This document shows positions 7,420 through 14,320 of a stretch of DNA of 15,749 bases, piece after piece (within the stretch, counting starts at the first letter, position 1; every line of letters begins with the position of its first letter). Position numbers and translations under genes: made by a program. This DNA comes from Acidobacteriota bacterium. GTDB taxonomy: Bacteria > Acidobacteriota > Polarisedimenticolia > QHYA01. The stretch lies in the NCBI GenBank assembly GCA_003223995.1, contig QHYA01000053.1, positions 1 through 15,749 of the forward strand, written 5' to 3'. Under the pieces are notes generated by a model, which was not told the origin of the DNA, did no database searches, and worked only from the letters and a program-made list of their open reading frames with translations.

Positions 7420-8184
7420 TCAGGCAGGTCCGGAGGTGGCCCGGGTGGCGGGGAGCCCACCCCGGCGGGCCTCCTGCCGCCCTCCCTTCTGCTGGAGGCG
7501 CTCCAGCATGGCCGCCCGCACGACCGACATCAGCTCCTCCTTGTTTGTGCCGCAGGCCGCCGTCGGAATGGGCCGCCCGTAATGGATCCTGATCGTTCCC
7601 GGCCGGACCAGCGGTGAGCCTTTCGGCAGGAGCTCGCCGCTCCCCTCGACGGTGACCGGAACCACCGGCACTTTCGCCTGCGCCGCGATGACGAAAGCTC
7701 CCTTCTTGAACGGGAGCAGCTTCCCGTCGGTGGACCTCGTCCCCTCGGGGAAGAAGATCACGGAGGTCCCGGAGCTGATTCGCCTCGCCGCTTTCTGGAG
7801 GCTGAGGATGGCGGAGCTCCTCCGCTTCCTGTCGATCGGGATCATCCCCATCAGCCAGATGCACTGGCCGAAGATCGGAATGTAGAAGAGGAACTTCTTT
7901 GCCACGATGCGGAAGGAGGTGGGCATCGACAGGATCAGCGCCAGAACGTCGAGGTTGCTCTGGTGGTTGCAGAGATAGATGTAGGTCCTGTTAGTGTCGA
8001 GGTTCTCGATCCCGCTGGTTTCAATTTTGACACCTGCCGTGTGCAGGATCCATCGAGCCCAGTACCGGCCGAACCAGAGAACGACGTCGCTGCCCGGGCG
8101 AAAGAGGGTCAGGATGATGGCGGGGACGCCGGTCACGATGGTGTAAAGAACTGCCATCACGATGGTTATATAGGATCGAAACAT
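7420..8184 (-). CDS. plsC: 1-acyl-sn-glycerol-3-phosphate acyltransferase (PlsC/LPLAT family)
   Basis: Transfers an acyl chain to lysophosphatidic acid to make phosphatidic acid, the phospholipid precursor, at the inner membrane. 254 residues. I chose ATG 8184 because AGGCAGGG lies just before it at good spacing; a GTG at 8208 would add eight residues without such a site. Residues about 4-28 form an N-terminal membrane helix. The catalytic HX4D motif is 'NHQSNLD' (73-79), the acyl-acceptor/phosphate motif is 'FPEGTRS' (145-151), and 'MGMIPIDR' and 'VPVVPVTVEGS' mark blocks II and IV of the family. It is the first gene of a two-gene minus-strand unit with cca, behind a strong promoter at 8223-8251. 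Length and motifs are normal. Some family members acylate other lysolipids, so the exact acceptor is inferred. Confidence 0.93.
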   Translation of the reverse strand: MFRSYITIVMAVLYTIVTGVPAIILTLFRPGSDVVLWFGRYWARWILHTAGVKIETSGIENLDTNRTYIYLCNHQSNLDVLALILSMPTSFRIVAKKFLFYIPIFGQCIWLMGMIPIDRKRRSSAILSLQKAARRISSGTSVIFFPEGTRSTDGKLLPFKKGAFVIAAQAKVPVVPVTVEGSGELLPKGSPLVRPGTIRIHYGRPIPTAACGTNKEELMSVVRAAMLERLQQKGGRQEARRGGLPATRATSGPA

Positions 8185-8222
8185 CGTTTCCCTGCCTCGC
8201 CAGATCACGCGAAGGTTGCGGA

Positions 8223-8251
8223 AGTATAGAAGGGCCGCGGAGCCGGGTCAA
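8223..8251 (-). promoter_or_regulatory. Sigma70-type promoter of plsC-cca
   Basis: On the minus strand, TTGACC (8251-8246, five of six to consensus), an exact 17-bp spacer and TATACT (8228-8223, five of six). The expected transcript start, near 8216, leaves a leader of about 30 bases before the plsC ATG at 8184 with its AGGCAGGG site. This is the best promoter match seen in the window. Confidence 0.68.
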
Positions 8252-8349
8252 AGCGTTGCGTATCTGAAACAGCTCTCGCGTAGTTTCTTACCACGATGCC
8301 CTTCCTCATCGTATTTTTCTACCGTATCTTTAATGAGTCGAAAGGGTCA

Positions 8350-8386
8350 GAAAGACTGGAGGGGGGGTCCGAAAGACTGGAGGGGG
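8350..8386 (+). repeat. Direct repeat that duplicates the ribosome binding site
   Basis: GAAAGACTGGAGGGGG occurs at 8350-8365 and again at 8371-8386, a 21-bp period with GGTCC between. The second copy supplies the Shine-Dalgarno (GGAGG) for the ATG at 8391; the first copy is an unused duplicate. A degenerate third start, 'CGAAAGGGTCAG', lies just upstream. The repeat may be replication slippage, a regulator-binding pair, or a local copy of a genome-wide repeat. Confidence 0.8.
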
Positions 8387-8390
8387 TACG

Positions 8391-8888
8391 ATGAAACGTG
8401 TTTTGTGCGCGGGAGTGGTGGCTGTCTGTGTGCTTGGCGCAGCTTTGGGAGGTCCGAAGTTTCTGCCACCGACTCCGGAAGGCTGCGAACCGGGGGCCGG
8501 ACCGCTCGAAGCCGGGGCGAGGCTCGTTAAGGTCTTGGATGAGGCCGGCCCGCCGAAAGCCCTTGTCCAGGTCGAGCTGCTGTCGTGGATGACGGATGCC
8601 GATGTCGTTGTCAGCGCTCTGGAAGATCCCTCGGCTGTCCCGAGGCGGACCGTCCCCATAGTCCAGGCGAGGCTGTCGAGGGGGCATCTCCACCCGGTTC
8701 AGTTCGTTATGGATCTTCAGGCGGGAAAAGAGAACCACCTGTATTTCCTCTCTCAGAGCCGTGGGGCGGATGGCTCCTCCAACGAGCTCGTTTCCTACAT
8801 GAGGGTGAACCTCGACCCCTCGCTCGAACCCACGATCGTCGGGGACTACGCGGAGTACCAGGCGGCAACGGAAGGGGGTGAGCGATGA
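8391..8888 (+). CDS. Small secreted protein of unknown function, coupled to a metalloprotease gene
   Basis: 165 residues from ATG 8391 with a strong GGAGGGGG site seven bases upstream. Residues 1 to about 20 form a signal peptide (MKR, then a hydrophobic core ending 'LGAALGG'). I do not recognise the mature part. It has one mature Cys near residue 31, a predicted beta-rich centre ('KALVQVELLSWMTDADVVVSAL', 'VQARLSRGHLHPVQFVMDL') and a polar C-terminus. No lipobox and no further membrane segment are seen. Its stop overlaps the start of the metalloprotease gene in ATGA, so the two are almost surely co-transcribed and translationally coupled. A partner, chaperone or inhibitor of the protease is a reasonable inference from the layout only. 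Confidence 0.8.
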   Translation: MKRVLCAGVVAVCVLGAALGGPKFLPPTPEGCEPGAGPLEAGARLVKVLDEAGPPKALVQVELLSWMTDADVVVSALEDPSAVPRRTVPIVQARLSRGHLHPVQFVMDLQAGKENHLYFLSQSRGADGSSNELVSYMRVNLDPSLEPTIVGDYAEYQAATEGGER

Positions 8889-10330
8889 GGAGAGCATGGA
8901 AGAGCGGCAGCGCCCTGTATCTGCGGCTGGTCCTCTTCGCCGCGGCGTTCTCGTTGCTCCCCACGGCAGCCTCGGCCAACTGGACGGCCACCGGAAGGTT
9001 CATGTACGTGGACCGGGACTACGACCAGACCGGATTCACGGGGAGCCAGCCAAACCTGCCGATCCGCTACGCAGACGTGCAGATCGTGGACGCCAACTCC
9101 AAGGCCCAGCTTGCCAAGGGCCCCACGGACGCCAACGGCAATTTCAGCATCGCCGTCGTGGACTCGAAGAAGCGCAACGTTTACGCCCGGGTGGTGGCGC
9201 AGTCCACAGCGACCTCGGATCTTTTCATCGCCGTGCAGACTACCGACACGACGAGGAGTCCCATCTACTACGCGGTCGTCAGCTCAACAGTCAGCAACCA
9301 TTCGGCGACCGCGAACCAAGACTTCGGGACGAATGTCGCCCAGATCGGATCGGGAGGGGAGGCGTTCGACATCTTCGACCAGATGGTGCGCGGGGCGGAC
9401 TACATCAAGTTCCTGACCGGCTCGCGGCCCGGCTCGAGCAAGAACCTCAAGGCCGCCTGGTCTACCACCCGAGGGAACACGAACTCGTACTACGACAATT
9501 CTATCCGGACGCTCGAGCTGCGGGACACGGCCGGCTACGACGATACGCCGATCATCCACGAGATGGGGCACTACGCGCTGCCGCACTGCAACATCTACAC
9601 GCGGACGGACGGCGGGTCGGGCCCTGGCCACCTGGTCCGCTACGCCGATCTCGAGACCGACACGCAGTACGGCTGCACGGGGGACGCAAGCGAGGTGAAC
9701 GTCTTCACCGTCCTGTGGGACATCAACGACTCGGCCAGCACGACCGACACGACCCCCGGGGTCGATGACGGGCAGGACCTGCTGGCGCTCGACGATTCCC
9801 AGGTCTGGGAGGTGATGCGCGACTACATGCCGACAGCGTCCAACAAGTCGGCGGAGGATTTCTGGGACGGCTGGTTCAAGGCGCCGATCTCGAACGGCTT
9901 CAAGACCGAGATGCTCAACATCTGGCGCTACGTCTCCATCGATTTCTCCGAGGACGGCTTCGAGGCCAATAACTCCGCCGCCACGGCGAAGACGATCCTC
10001 GTGGGGGCAGCGCCAATCTCGAACACCTTCTTTTCCGACCCGGACAGCGACGGCGCGGGCCAGTCGGATACGGATATCTTCACATTCAGCGCAAACGCCA
10101 GCATCAGCTACACGGCGCAGACGACCAACCTGATCAGCGACGCGAACACCTTCCTGGAATTGCTCGACACGGACGGCTCGACGGTTCTCGCCTCCAACGA
10201 CGATCGTGCAGCAGGGGACCATTCCTCCCTGATCACCTGGACGGCGCCCCGGACGGATACCTTCTACCTCCGTGTGACGCACACAGCAGGGCTGGGGATC
10301 TACGGATCCTACCAGCTACAAATCAACTAG
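8885..10330 (+). CDS. Secreted HExxH zinc metalloprotease with C-terminal PPC domain
   Basis: 481 residues. Residues 1-31 are a signal peptide with a likely cut after 'ASA'. Residues about 55-110 resemble a carboxypeptidase-regulatory/transthyretin-like beta domain ('VQIVDANSK...TDANGNFSIAV'). The catalytic region has 'IIHEMGHYALPH' (His225, Glu226, His229) and downstream 'GDASEVNVFTVLWDIND', where Glu270 is a candidate third zinc ligand. 'DFWDGWF' follows at about 322, as in related secreted metalloproteases with an 'LWD' block. Residues about 356-481 match a bacterial pre-peptidase C-terminal (PPC) domain ('DGFEANNSAATA', 'DTDIFTFS', 'TDTFYLRVTHTAG'), which is usually removed or aids secretion or binding. 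It ends seven bases before an intrinsic terminator. Protease function is likely; the exact peptidase family is not assigned. Confidence 0.83.
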   Translation: MRRAWKSGSALYLRLVLFAAAFSLLPTAASANWTATGRFMYVDRDYDQTGFTGSQPNLPIRYADVQIVDANSKAQLAKGPTDANGNFSIAVVDSKKRNVYARVVAQSTATSDLFIAVQTTDTTRSPIYYAVVSSTVSNHSATANQDFGTNVAQIGSGGEAFDIFDQMVRGADYIKFLTGSRPGSSKNLKAAWSTTRGNTNSYYDNSIRTLELRDTAGYDDTPIIHEMGHYALPHCNIYTRTDGGSGPGHLVRYADLETDTQYGCTGDASEVNVFTVLWDINDSASTTDTTPGVDDGQDLLALDDSQVWEVMRDYMPTASNKSAEDFWDGWFKAPISNGFKTEMLNIWRYVSIDFSEDGFEANNSAATAKTILVGAAPISNTFFSDPDSDGAGQSDTDIFTFSANASISYTAQTTNLISDANTFLELLDTDGSTVLASNDDRAAGDHSSLITWTAPRTDTFYLRVTHTAGLGIYGSYQLQIN

Positions 10331-10336
10331 CTCCAA

Positions 10337-10372
10337 GCCCCGGCCGGTAGATCCGGCCGGGGCCCCTTTTCT
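10337..10372 (+). terminator. Intrinsic terminator after the metalloprotease gene
   Basis: An 11-bp perfect GC stem (10337-10347 with 10353-10363, 5-nt loop TAGAT) is followed by CCC and TTTT at 10367-10370. It lies seven bases after the TAG of the protease gene. Stem stability is high; the T-run is short, but the placement is ideal. Confidence 0.82.
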
Positions 10373-10402
10373 CAATCTGCCCGCGCGGGCGATGATCCGG
10401 GA

Positions 10403-10408
10403 TAGAAT
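10403..10408 (+). promoter_or_regulatory. Possible -10 element for the hyuA unit
   Basis: TAGAAT (five of six to TATAAT) lies 12 bases before the GTG at 10420 and after the upstream terminator. No -35 match is seen at normal spacing. If used, transcription would begin close to the GTG, implying a nearly leaderless start, or else translation begins at the TTG at 10540. Confidence 0.3.
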
Positions 10409-10419
10409 CGCCCGCGGCC

Positions 10420-12555
10420 GTGAAGCCTGATCGCCGGCTCCTTCCGGGAAAATCCGCCGATGCCCCTCCGTCTCGCGACCGGACAAGCCGCGGTGCAGGT
10501 GGGCGGCTACGGCCGGGCTCGACCTCGAGCGCCTCTCGGTTGCTGGTCGGCGTCGATACAGGAGGAACCTTCACCGACTTCGTCCTGATCGAGGGCGGCC
10601 GTGTCGTGTTCCTGAAAGTCCCCTCCACTCCGGCGGACCCCGGCCGTTCGGTCGTCGAGGGGCTGAAGAAGCTCGGAGTGAACGTCCCTCGCGCTAACGT
10701 GGCTCATGGCTCGACCGTCGCCACGAACGCCCTCATCGAGCGGAAAGGAGGACCGGCGGCCCTCGTGACGACCGCCGGCTTCGAGGATCTGATCGAGATC
10801 GGTCGCCAGGCTCGTCCCGACCTCTATGACTGGAACGCGGTTCCCCCGGCGCCGCTCGTGCCGCGGCGGCTGCGCTTCGGTCTCAGGGAGCGGACGCACG
10901 CCGACGGGTCGGGGCAGCCTTTGGGCCAACGCGAGCTCCGGAAGCTGCGCCGCCTCGGCGCGAGGTTGCGGAGGCTCGGGGCCCGATCCGCCGCCGTCTG
11001 CTTTCTGCACTCCTACCGCGACGGAAACAACGAGACCAAAGCCGGACGGGCCCTCTCGCGGCTGGGACTGCCTGTCACGCTCTCCCACAAGCTCGTGGGG
11101 GAGTACCGGGAGTACGAGAGGTTCTCGACGGCCTGCGCGAACGCGTACCTCCAGCCATTGATGGGTGGATACATCGCGCGGCTCTCACGGGAGATCCGCG
11201 GAGAGCTTCGAGTCCTCAAGTCGAGCGGTCTGACCTCCCCGGCAGGGACAATCGGCGACGAGCCGGTGCACGCCGCTTTGTCCGGTCCCGCCGGAGGCGT
11301 CCTGGCCGCGAACGCCCTGTCGCGGAGACTCGGGATCGTCCAGGGCATCGCATTCGACATGGGCGGAACCTCGACGGACGTTTGCCTGATGAACGGCGAA
11401 GTGCCTTTCACGGTCGAGTCGCGGCTCGCCGGGGTCGCAGTGAAGGTCCCAGCCGTGGCCCTGGAGACCGTCGGGGCCGGTGGGGGCTCCATCGCCCGGC
11501 TGGATCCGGGAGGCGCCCTGAGGGTCGGACCCGAAAGCGCCGGGGCCGATCCCGGCCCGGCCTGCTATGGCCGCGGAGACCAGCCGACCGTCACGGACGC
11601 GAACCTGGAGCTGGGAAGGCTGCGGGCCGGAGAGCTTCTGGGAGGAGCCCTGCATGTCGATCCGGATCGGGCTCGCCGTGCGCTGGGCCGGCTCGGCCGG
11701 CGTCTGTCGATGAGCCCGGCAGCTTGTGCACAGGGCATCGTCGATGTGGCCAACTCCAACATGGAGAGGGCGCTGCGCGCCGTGTCGCTCCAGAGGGGTC
11801 ACGATCCGCGGTTCTTCACGTTGATCTGCTACGGAGGGGCGGGCGGGCTGCATGCCTGCGTGCTCGCCTCTTCTCTTGGCATCAGCCGGATCGTCATTCC
11901 CCCTTCAGCGGGGACCTTCTCGGCCCTCGGAGTGGCTCTCGCCTCCGCGGGCCGGGACGAGTCGCGCACCGTCCTGCTGCCGGCCGCTCCCACGGTGTCC
12001 AGGGGGCTCGAGGAAGTGTACCGCGAGCTCGAGGCGCGTGCGGCCGGCGCGCTCGCGCGCGAGGGTCTCGACCCGAAGCCGGTCGTCTTCGAGCGGAGCG
12101 CGGACCTCCGCTACCGCGGGCAGTCGCACGAGCTGACCGTTTCCCACACGGCCGACTTGACCCATGCCTTCCATGAGGCGTACCGGAGGCGCTATGGCGA
12201 GTCGCGGGAAGATTCCGAGGTGGAGATCGTCACGCTGCGCGTTCGGGTGCGCGAGCGGGAGAGATCCTTCCCCTCGAGCTTGCGAGGGGCTAGGGGCTCC
12301 CCCCGCGCGCTCGAGCGAGGCAAGGCGGCTCGTCTGGCTCCGATCGCGGCCCCCCCTCCGGCTCTCGTCTCGGAGGTCCTCATCGATGGACGGAGGCTCC
12401 GGGTCCCGTCGTATCATCGCGAGAAGATCCCTCCTGGCGCCCGCTTCAAGGGCCCGGCGCGCTTTCTGGAGTATTCCTCCACGACCCTCTTGATGCCCGG
12501 CTGGGGCGGCTGGGCGGATGCCGCGGGGAACCTCCATCTGGAAAAGCGATCGTGA
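10420..12555 (+). CDS. hyuA: Hydantoinase/oxoprolinase family subunit A (HyuA)
   Basis: ATP-dependent opening of a cyclic amide (5-oxoproline, hydantoin or N-methylhydantoin), or a related carboxylase reaction, together with HyuB. 711 residues from GTG 10420. The ASKHA nucleotide-binding fold is plain: 'LLVGVDTGGTFTDFVLI' (42-58), 'HGSTVATNALIERKG' (about 95), 'SGPAGGVLAAN', 'IAFDMGGTSTDVCLM' (about 311-325), 'VGAGGGSIA' (about 351), 'GADPGPACYGRG' and 'PTVTDANL'. The C-terminal domain includes 'CYGGAGGLHACVLA' and 'IPPSAGTFSALGVALA'. The first 40 residues are Arg/Ser/Pro-rich and absent from usual family members, which begin a few residues before 'GVDTGGT'. An in-frame TTG at 10540 would give a 671-residue protein of normal form, but neither start has a good Shine-Dalgarno. 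Substrate cannot be fixed from sequence; acetone and acetophenone carboxylases share this fold, but the direct A-B gene pair fits hydantoinase/oxoprolinase. Confidence 0.92.
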   Translation: MKPDRRLLPGKSADAPPSRDRTSRGAGGRLRPGSTSSASRLLVGVDTGGTFTDFVLIEGGRVVFLKVPSTPADPGRSVVEGLKKLGVNVPRANVAHGSTVATNALIERKGGPAALVTTAGFEDLIEIGRQARPDLYDWNAVPPAPLVPRRLRFGLRERTHADGSGQPLGQRELRKLRRLGARLRRLGARSAAVCFLHSYRDGNNETKAGRALSRLGLPVTLSHKLVGEYREYERFSTACANAYLQPLMGGYIARLSREIRGELRVLKSSGLTSPAGTIGDEPVHAALSGPAGGVLAANALSRRLGIVQGIAFDMGGTSTDVCLMNGEVPFTVESRLAGVAVKVPAVALETVGAGGGSIARLDPGGALRVGPESAGADPGPACYGRGDQPTVTDANLELGRLRAGELLGGALHVDPDRARRALGRLGRRLSMSPAACAQGIVDVANSNMERALRAVSLQRGHDPRFFTLICYGGAGGLHACVLASSLGISRIVIPPSAGTFSALGVALASAGRDESRTVLLPAAPTVSRGLEEVYRELEARAAGALAREGLDPKPVVFERSADLRYRGQSHELTVSHTADLTHAFHEAYRRRYGESREDSEVEIVTLRVRVRERERSFPSSLRGARGSPRALERGKAARLAPIAAPPPALVSEVLIDGRRLRVPSYHREKIPPGARFKGPARFLEYSSTTLLMPGWGGWADAAGNLHLEKRS

Positions 12556-12586
12556 GGAGTGGGCGGGAGTCCGCGCGAGGAAGACG

Positions 12587-14320
12587 GTGTTGACTTCTCG
12601 CGCCGCTGCGGCATCCGGTCGATCGGGGGCCCTCGCGCCTGCGGACCCGGTGCGCCTGGAGATCTTTCGCAACCTCTTCGTATCGGTCTGCGAGGAGATG
12701 GGCATCGCCCTGATGCGCACCGGCCACTCCCCGAACATCAAGGAGCGGCGGGACTACTCCTGCGCCGTCTTCGACTCCTCGGGTCTCACCATCGCCCAGG
12801 GGGACCACATGCCGGTCCATCTGGGCTCGATGCCCGCGTCGGTGGCGTCGGCCCTGAAGGCCTTCGCCGCGGGCGAAACGGGCGGCATGCGCGCCGGCGA
12901 CATCGTCCTTCTCAACGATCCCTTTCACGGGGGCACGCATCTGCCGGACATCACGCTCGTCTCGCCGCTCTTCGCTGCCTCCCGCTCGGCCGGCTCCACC
13001 CACCGGCCGCTCTTCTTTCTCGCGAACCGAGCCCATCACAGCGATGTCGGAGGCATGGCGCCTGGGTCGATGCCCCTGGCCACGGAGATCTACCAGGAGG
13101 GGCTCGTCCTGCCGCCGCTCCGGCTGGTCCGCAATGGCCGCCTCGACCGGGACATCTTCGGGATCATCCTTTCCAACTGCCGCACACCGGAGGAGCGGGA
13201 AGGGGACCTCCGCGCCCAGATCGCGGCGCTGCAGACGGGAGAGCGGCGCCTGAAAGAAATGATCGAGCGCTATGGGACGCGCGAGGTCGTCTCCTACGCG
13301 CGGCACCTCCAGGCTTACTCGAGGCGAGTCGTGACCTCCGTCCTTCGCGCGATCCCTGACGGGACCTATCGGTTCGAGGACCGCCTCGATGACGATGGAG
13401 CTGGCTGCCGCGCCATCCCGCTGCGAGTCGCCCTGACGATCCGGCGGGGCCGGGCGGTCGTGGACCTTCGCCACTCGGCGGACCAGGTGAGCGGAGGGGT
13501 CAACGCCGTCGCCTCCATCACGGCCTCCGCCGTTTACTATGTCTTCCGCTGCCTCGTCTCCTCGCTGATGCCCCGCGACGGCAGCTCGGCCGGGGTCCCC
13601 TGGAACGCCGGAAGCTTCGAGCCGATCCGGATCCTTCTGAGGCCCGGCTCGATCCTGGCGGCGCGGTCTCCGGCCGCGGTGGCGGGGGGCAATGTCGAGA
13701 CCTCGCAGCGCATCGTCGATCTTCTGCTCGGGGCCCTGTCGAAAGCGATCCCGTCGGGGGTCCCGGCCGCCAGCCAGGGAACGATGAACAATCTGAGTTT
13801 CGGCGGCGTCGATCGCGTGGGGAAGAGCTTCGCGTATTACGAGACGATCGGCGGAGGCATGGGAGGCAGGCCGGCGGGGGCGGGCCTCTCCGGGGTCCAC
13901 ACTCACATGACGAACTCCCTCAACACTCCGATCGAGGCCCTCGAAGCGGCCTTTCCGATCCGCGTGGAGCGCTACGGGCTGCGGCGCCGGTCAGGAGGAG
14001 CGGGCAAGCACAAGGGGGGCGAAGGGATCGTGCGCGAGATCCGCTTCCTCGCAGCGGCCAGGGCGAGCATCCTCAGCGAGAGGCGCGTTTACGCACCGTG
14101 GGGAAGGCAAGGGGGAAGAGCCGGCGCCCTCGGGGCGAACTTCATCATCCGTGCGGACTCCGCTCGCCGCAGGCGGCTGCCCGGCAAGGTGAATCTCGCT
14201 CTGGCCGAAGGGGACAGGCTCCTGATCGAGACCCCCGGAGGAGGGGGCTGGGGCCGGCCTGTCACCGCCAGGACCAGCTCGAGAGTGCGGAGCGTGGGGA
14301 GTCGTCGAGGGGGCGAGTGA
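12587..14320 (+). CDS. hyuB: Hydantoinase/oxoprolinase family subunit B (HyuB)
   Basis: Partner subunit of HyuA. 577 residues from GTG 12587, with AGGA five bases upstream; TTG 12590 is an equal alternative and an ATG at 12518 inside hyuA is less likely. Family hallmarks appear in order: 'ALMRTGHSPNIKERRDYSCAV' (about 40-60), 'LNDPFHGGTHLPDI' (about 109-122), 'ANRAHHSDVGGMAPGSMP' (about 146), 'SNCRTPEEREGDLRAQIAAL', 'GGNVETSQRIVD', 'YYETIGGGMGG', 'THMTNSLNTPIEALE' and a terminal 'ETPGGGGWG' (about 547). The His/Asp-rich blocks are the presumed catalytic and metal sites. The gap to hyuA is about 31 bp, so one transcript is expected. A charged tail of about 18 residues follows the usual C-terminus and overlaps the next start codon. 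Confidence 0.93.
   Translation: MLTSRAAAASGRSGALAPADPVRLEIFRNLFVSVCEEMGIALMRTGHSPNIKERRDYSCAVFDSSGLTIAQGDHMPVHLGSMPASVASALKAFAAGETGGMRAGDIVLLNDPFHGGTHLPDITLVSPLFAASRSAGSTHRPLFFLANRAHHSDVGGMAPGSMPLATEIYQEGLVLPPLRLVRNGRLDRDIFGIILSNCRTPEEREGDLRAQIAALQTGERRLKEMIERYGTREVVSYARHLQAYSRRVVTSVLRAIPDGTYRFEDRLDDDGAGCRAIPLRVALTIRRGRAVVDLRHSADQVSGGVNAVASITASAVYYVFRCLVSSLMPRDGSSAGVPWNAGSFEPIRILLRPGSILAARSPAAVAGGNVETSQRIVDLLLGALSKAIPSGVPAASQGTMNNLSFGGVDRVGKSFAYYETIGGGMGGRPAGAGLSGVHTHMTNSLNTPIEALEAAFPIRVERYGLRRRSGGAGKHKGGEGIVREIRFLAAARASILSERRVYAPWGRQGGRAGALGANFIIRADSARRRRLPGKVNLALAEGDRLLIETPGGGGWGRPVTARTSSRVRSVGSRRGGE

Noticed and set aside
8350..8386. The two-copy repeat as a CRISPR remnant
   Set aside because: The 16-bp units with a 5-bp gap are far from CRISPR repeat and spacer lengths, and no cas-like gene is present.
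12446..13906. A 486-codon minus-strand frame across hyuB
   Set aside because: Shadow of hyuB; its product is low-complexity and basic.
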